Below are positions 63,700 through 64,000 of a stretch of DNA of 64,000 nucleotides, piece after piece (positions within the stretch are counted from its first letter, which is position 1; each line of letters begins with the position of its first letter). The notes under the pieces are model-generated. The model did not search any database and was not told where the DNA came from. It worked only from the letters and a program-made list of their open reading frames with translations. Made by a program: the position numbers and the translations under genes. The DNA is from SCGC-AAA076-P13 sp905478035 (GTDB taxonomy: Bacteria; Pseudomonadota; Gammaproteobacteria; Magnimaribacterales; D2472), in contig OX044367.1 in the NCBI GenBank assembly GCA_943846785.1, positions 930,001-994,000 on the forward strand, given 5' to 3'.

Positions 63700-64000
63700 G
63701 TGTTGGGATTGTTGACTGTGGAGGCGCAAATCTTAACTCCATTAAATATGCTCTAAGAAGAATAAATGTGGATGCTGAGGTTTCATCAAGCATTGATGTA
63801 TTAAAAACAAAAGATGCTTTTATACTTCCAGGAGTAGGTTCTGCTGGTGTGGTAATGAGTTATTTAAAAAATAAAAAGCTAGATGAATTTATATGCAATA
63901 CAAATAAATTAACACTTGGAATATGTATTGGTATGCATGTTTTATTTGATTATTCAGAAGAAGATAATACTAAATGCCTCGGTCTTATTAAGGGCGAAAT
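63696..64000 (+). CDS. hisH: Imidazole glycerol phosphate synthase glutaminase subunit (cut by window end)
   Basis: HisH supplies ammonia from glutamine to HisF. The frame starts with an ATG overlapping the hisD-hisB stop (ATGA) and runs off the right edge, about 101 residues visible. It begins SVGIVDCGGANLNSI, has ILPGVGSAG, and reaches TLGICIGMHVLFDYSEE, where the Cys is the glutaminase nucleophile. The remaining His-Glu of the triad lies beyond the window. Translational coupling to hisD-hisB is clear. Confidence 0.94.
   Translation, partial: MSVGIVDCGGANLNSIKYALRRINVDAEVSSSIDVLKTKDAFILPGVGSAGVVMSYLKNKKLDEFICNTNKLTLGICIGMHVLFDYSEEDNTKCLGLIKGE

Noticed and set aside
1..64000. CRISPR arrays, tRNA or rRNA genes and insertion sequences
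   Set aside because: No direct repeat arrays, cloverleaf sequences, rRNA-like stretches or transposase motifs were seen on either strand. A dedicated search with tRNA and repeat finders would be decisive.

Overview
The window is AT-rich, very compact bacterial DNA. Most genes are separated by a few bases or overlap, and many convergent genes meet at their stop codons. Gene content points to a streamlined marine gammaproteobacterium. The markers are a complete Na+-translocating NADH:quinone reductase operon with apbE and nqrM, csiV after mfd, nfuA, clpS-clpA, a long-form isocitrate lyase, IF-1 nearly identical to the enterobacterial protein, and two large TonB-dependent receptors next to sulfatases and aromatic or xenobiotic catabolism genes. 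A SAR86-type lineage fits well, but that is an inference; no rRNA gene is present to prove it. I found no tRNA, rRNA, CRISPR array, insertion sequence or prophage.

Layout. (1) 1-3.6 kb, minus strand: the N-terminus of a glutathione S-transferase, then three neighbouring genes that are all broken by frameshifts or stops: a haloalkane dehalogenase, a 2-hydroxychromene-2-carboxylate isomerase-like (kappa-GST/DsbA fold) protein and a type I sulfatase. (2) 3.7-8.3 kb: a membrane-anchored metallo-beta-lactamase-fold hydrolase, a nitronate monooxygenase-like flavoprotein and a TonB receptor. (3) 8.4-22.9 kb: PsiE-like protein, a secreted protein with a duplicated domain, cysteine synthase, prolyl oligopeptidase, YeiH-type exporter, a class IV aminotransferase translationally coupled to a sulfotransferase-like gene, a secreted S10 peptidase, the threonine degradation pair kbl-tdh, a TPR protein and a Tat-exported PhoD phosphatase.

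(4) 23.2-35.2 kb: the most interesting accessory region, a catabolic cluster in four transcription units arranged around two divergent promoter regions. It encodes mmsA, a phenol-type FAD monooxygenase, a TetR regulator, a sulfatase with a C-terminal membrane segment, a RutE-type nitroreductase, a type I extradiol dioxygenase, a GST, a TonB receptor, a fumarylacetoacetase-family hydrolase and a GlcG-like protein. Both divergent promoter regions carry the same palindromic motif, CTAwCCAnnTGGwTAG, so the whole cluster looks like one regulon. Read together, the genes suggest uptake of a (possibly sulfated) aromatic compound, desulfation, hydroxylation, ring cleavage and channelling of a semialdehyde into acyl-CoA.

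(5) 35.3-54.6 kb: housekeeping and energy genes (infA, clpA, clpS, icd, mnmA, purB, aceA, nqrABCDEF-apbE-nqrM, a long GAPDH and a pair of acyl-CoA dehydrogenases). (6) 54.7-64.0 kb: mfd-csiV, nfuA, a small DUF2970-type membrane protein, trmA, then a histidine operon: a YerC/TrpR-like regulator, hisG, an unusual hisD-hisB (IGP dehydratase) fusion, and hisH cut by the window end.
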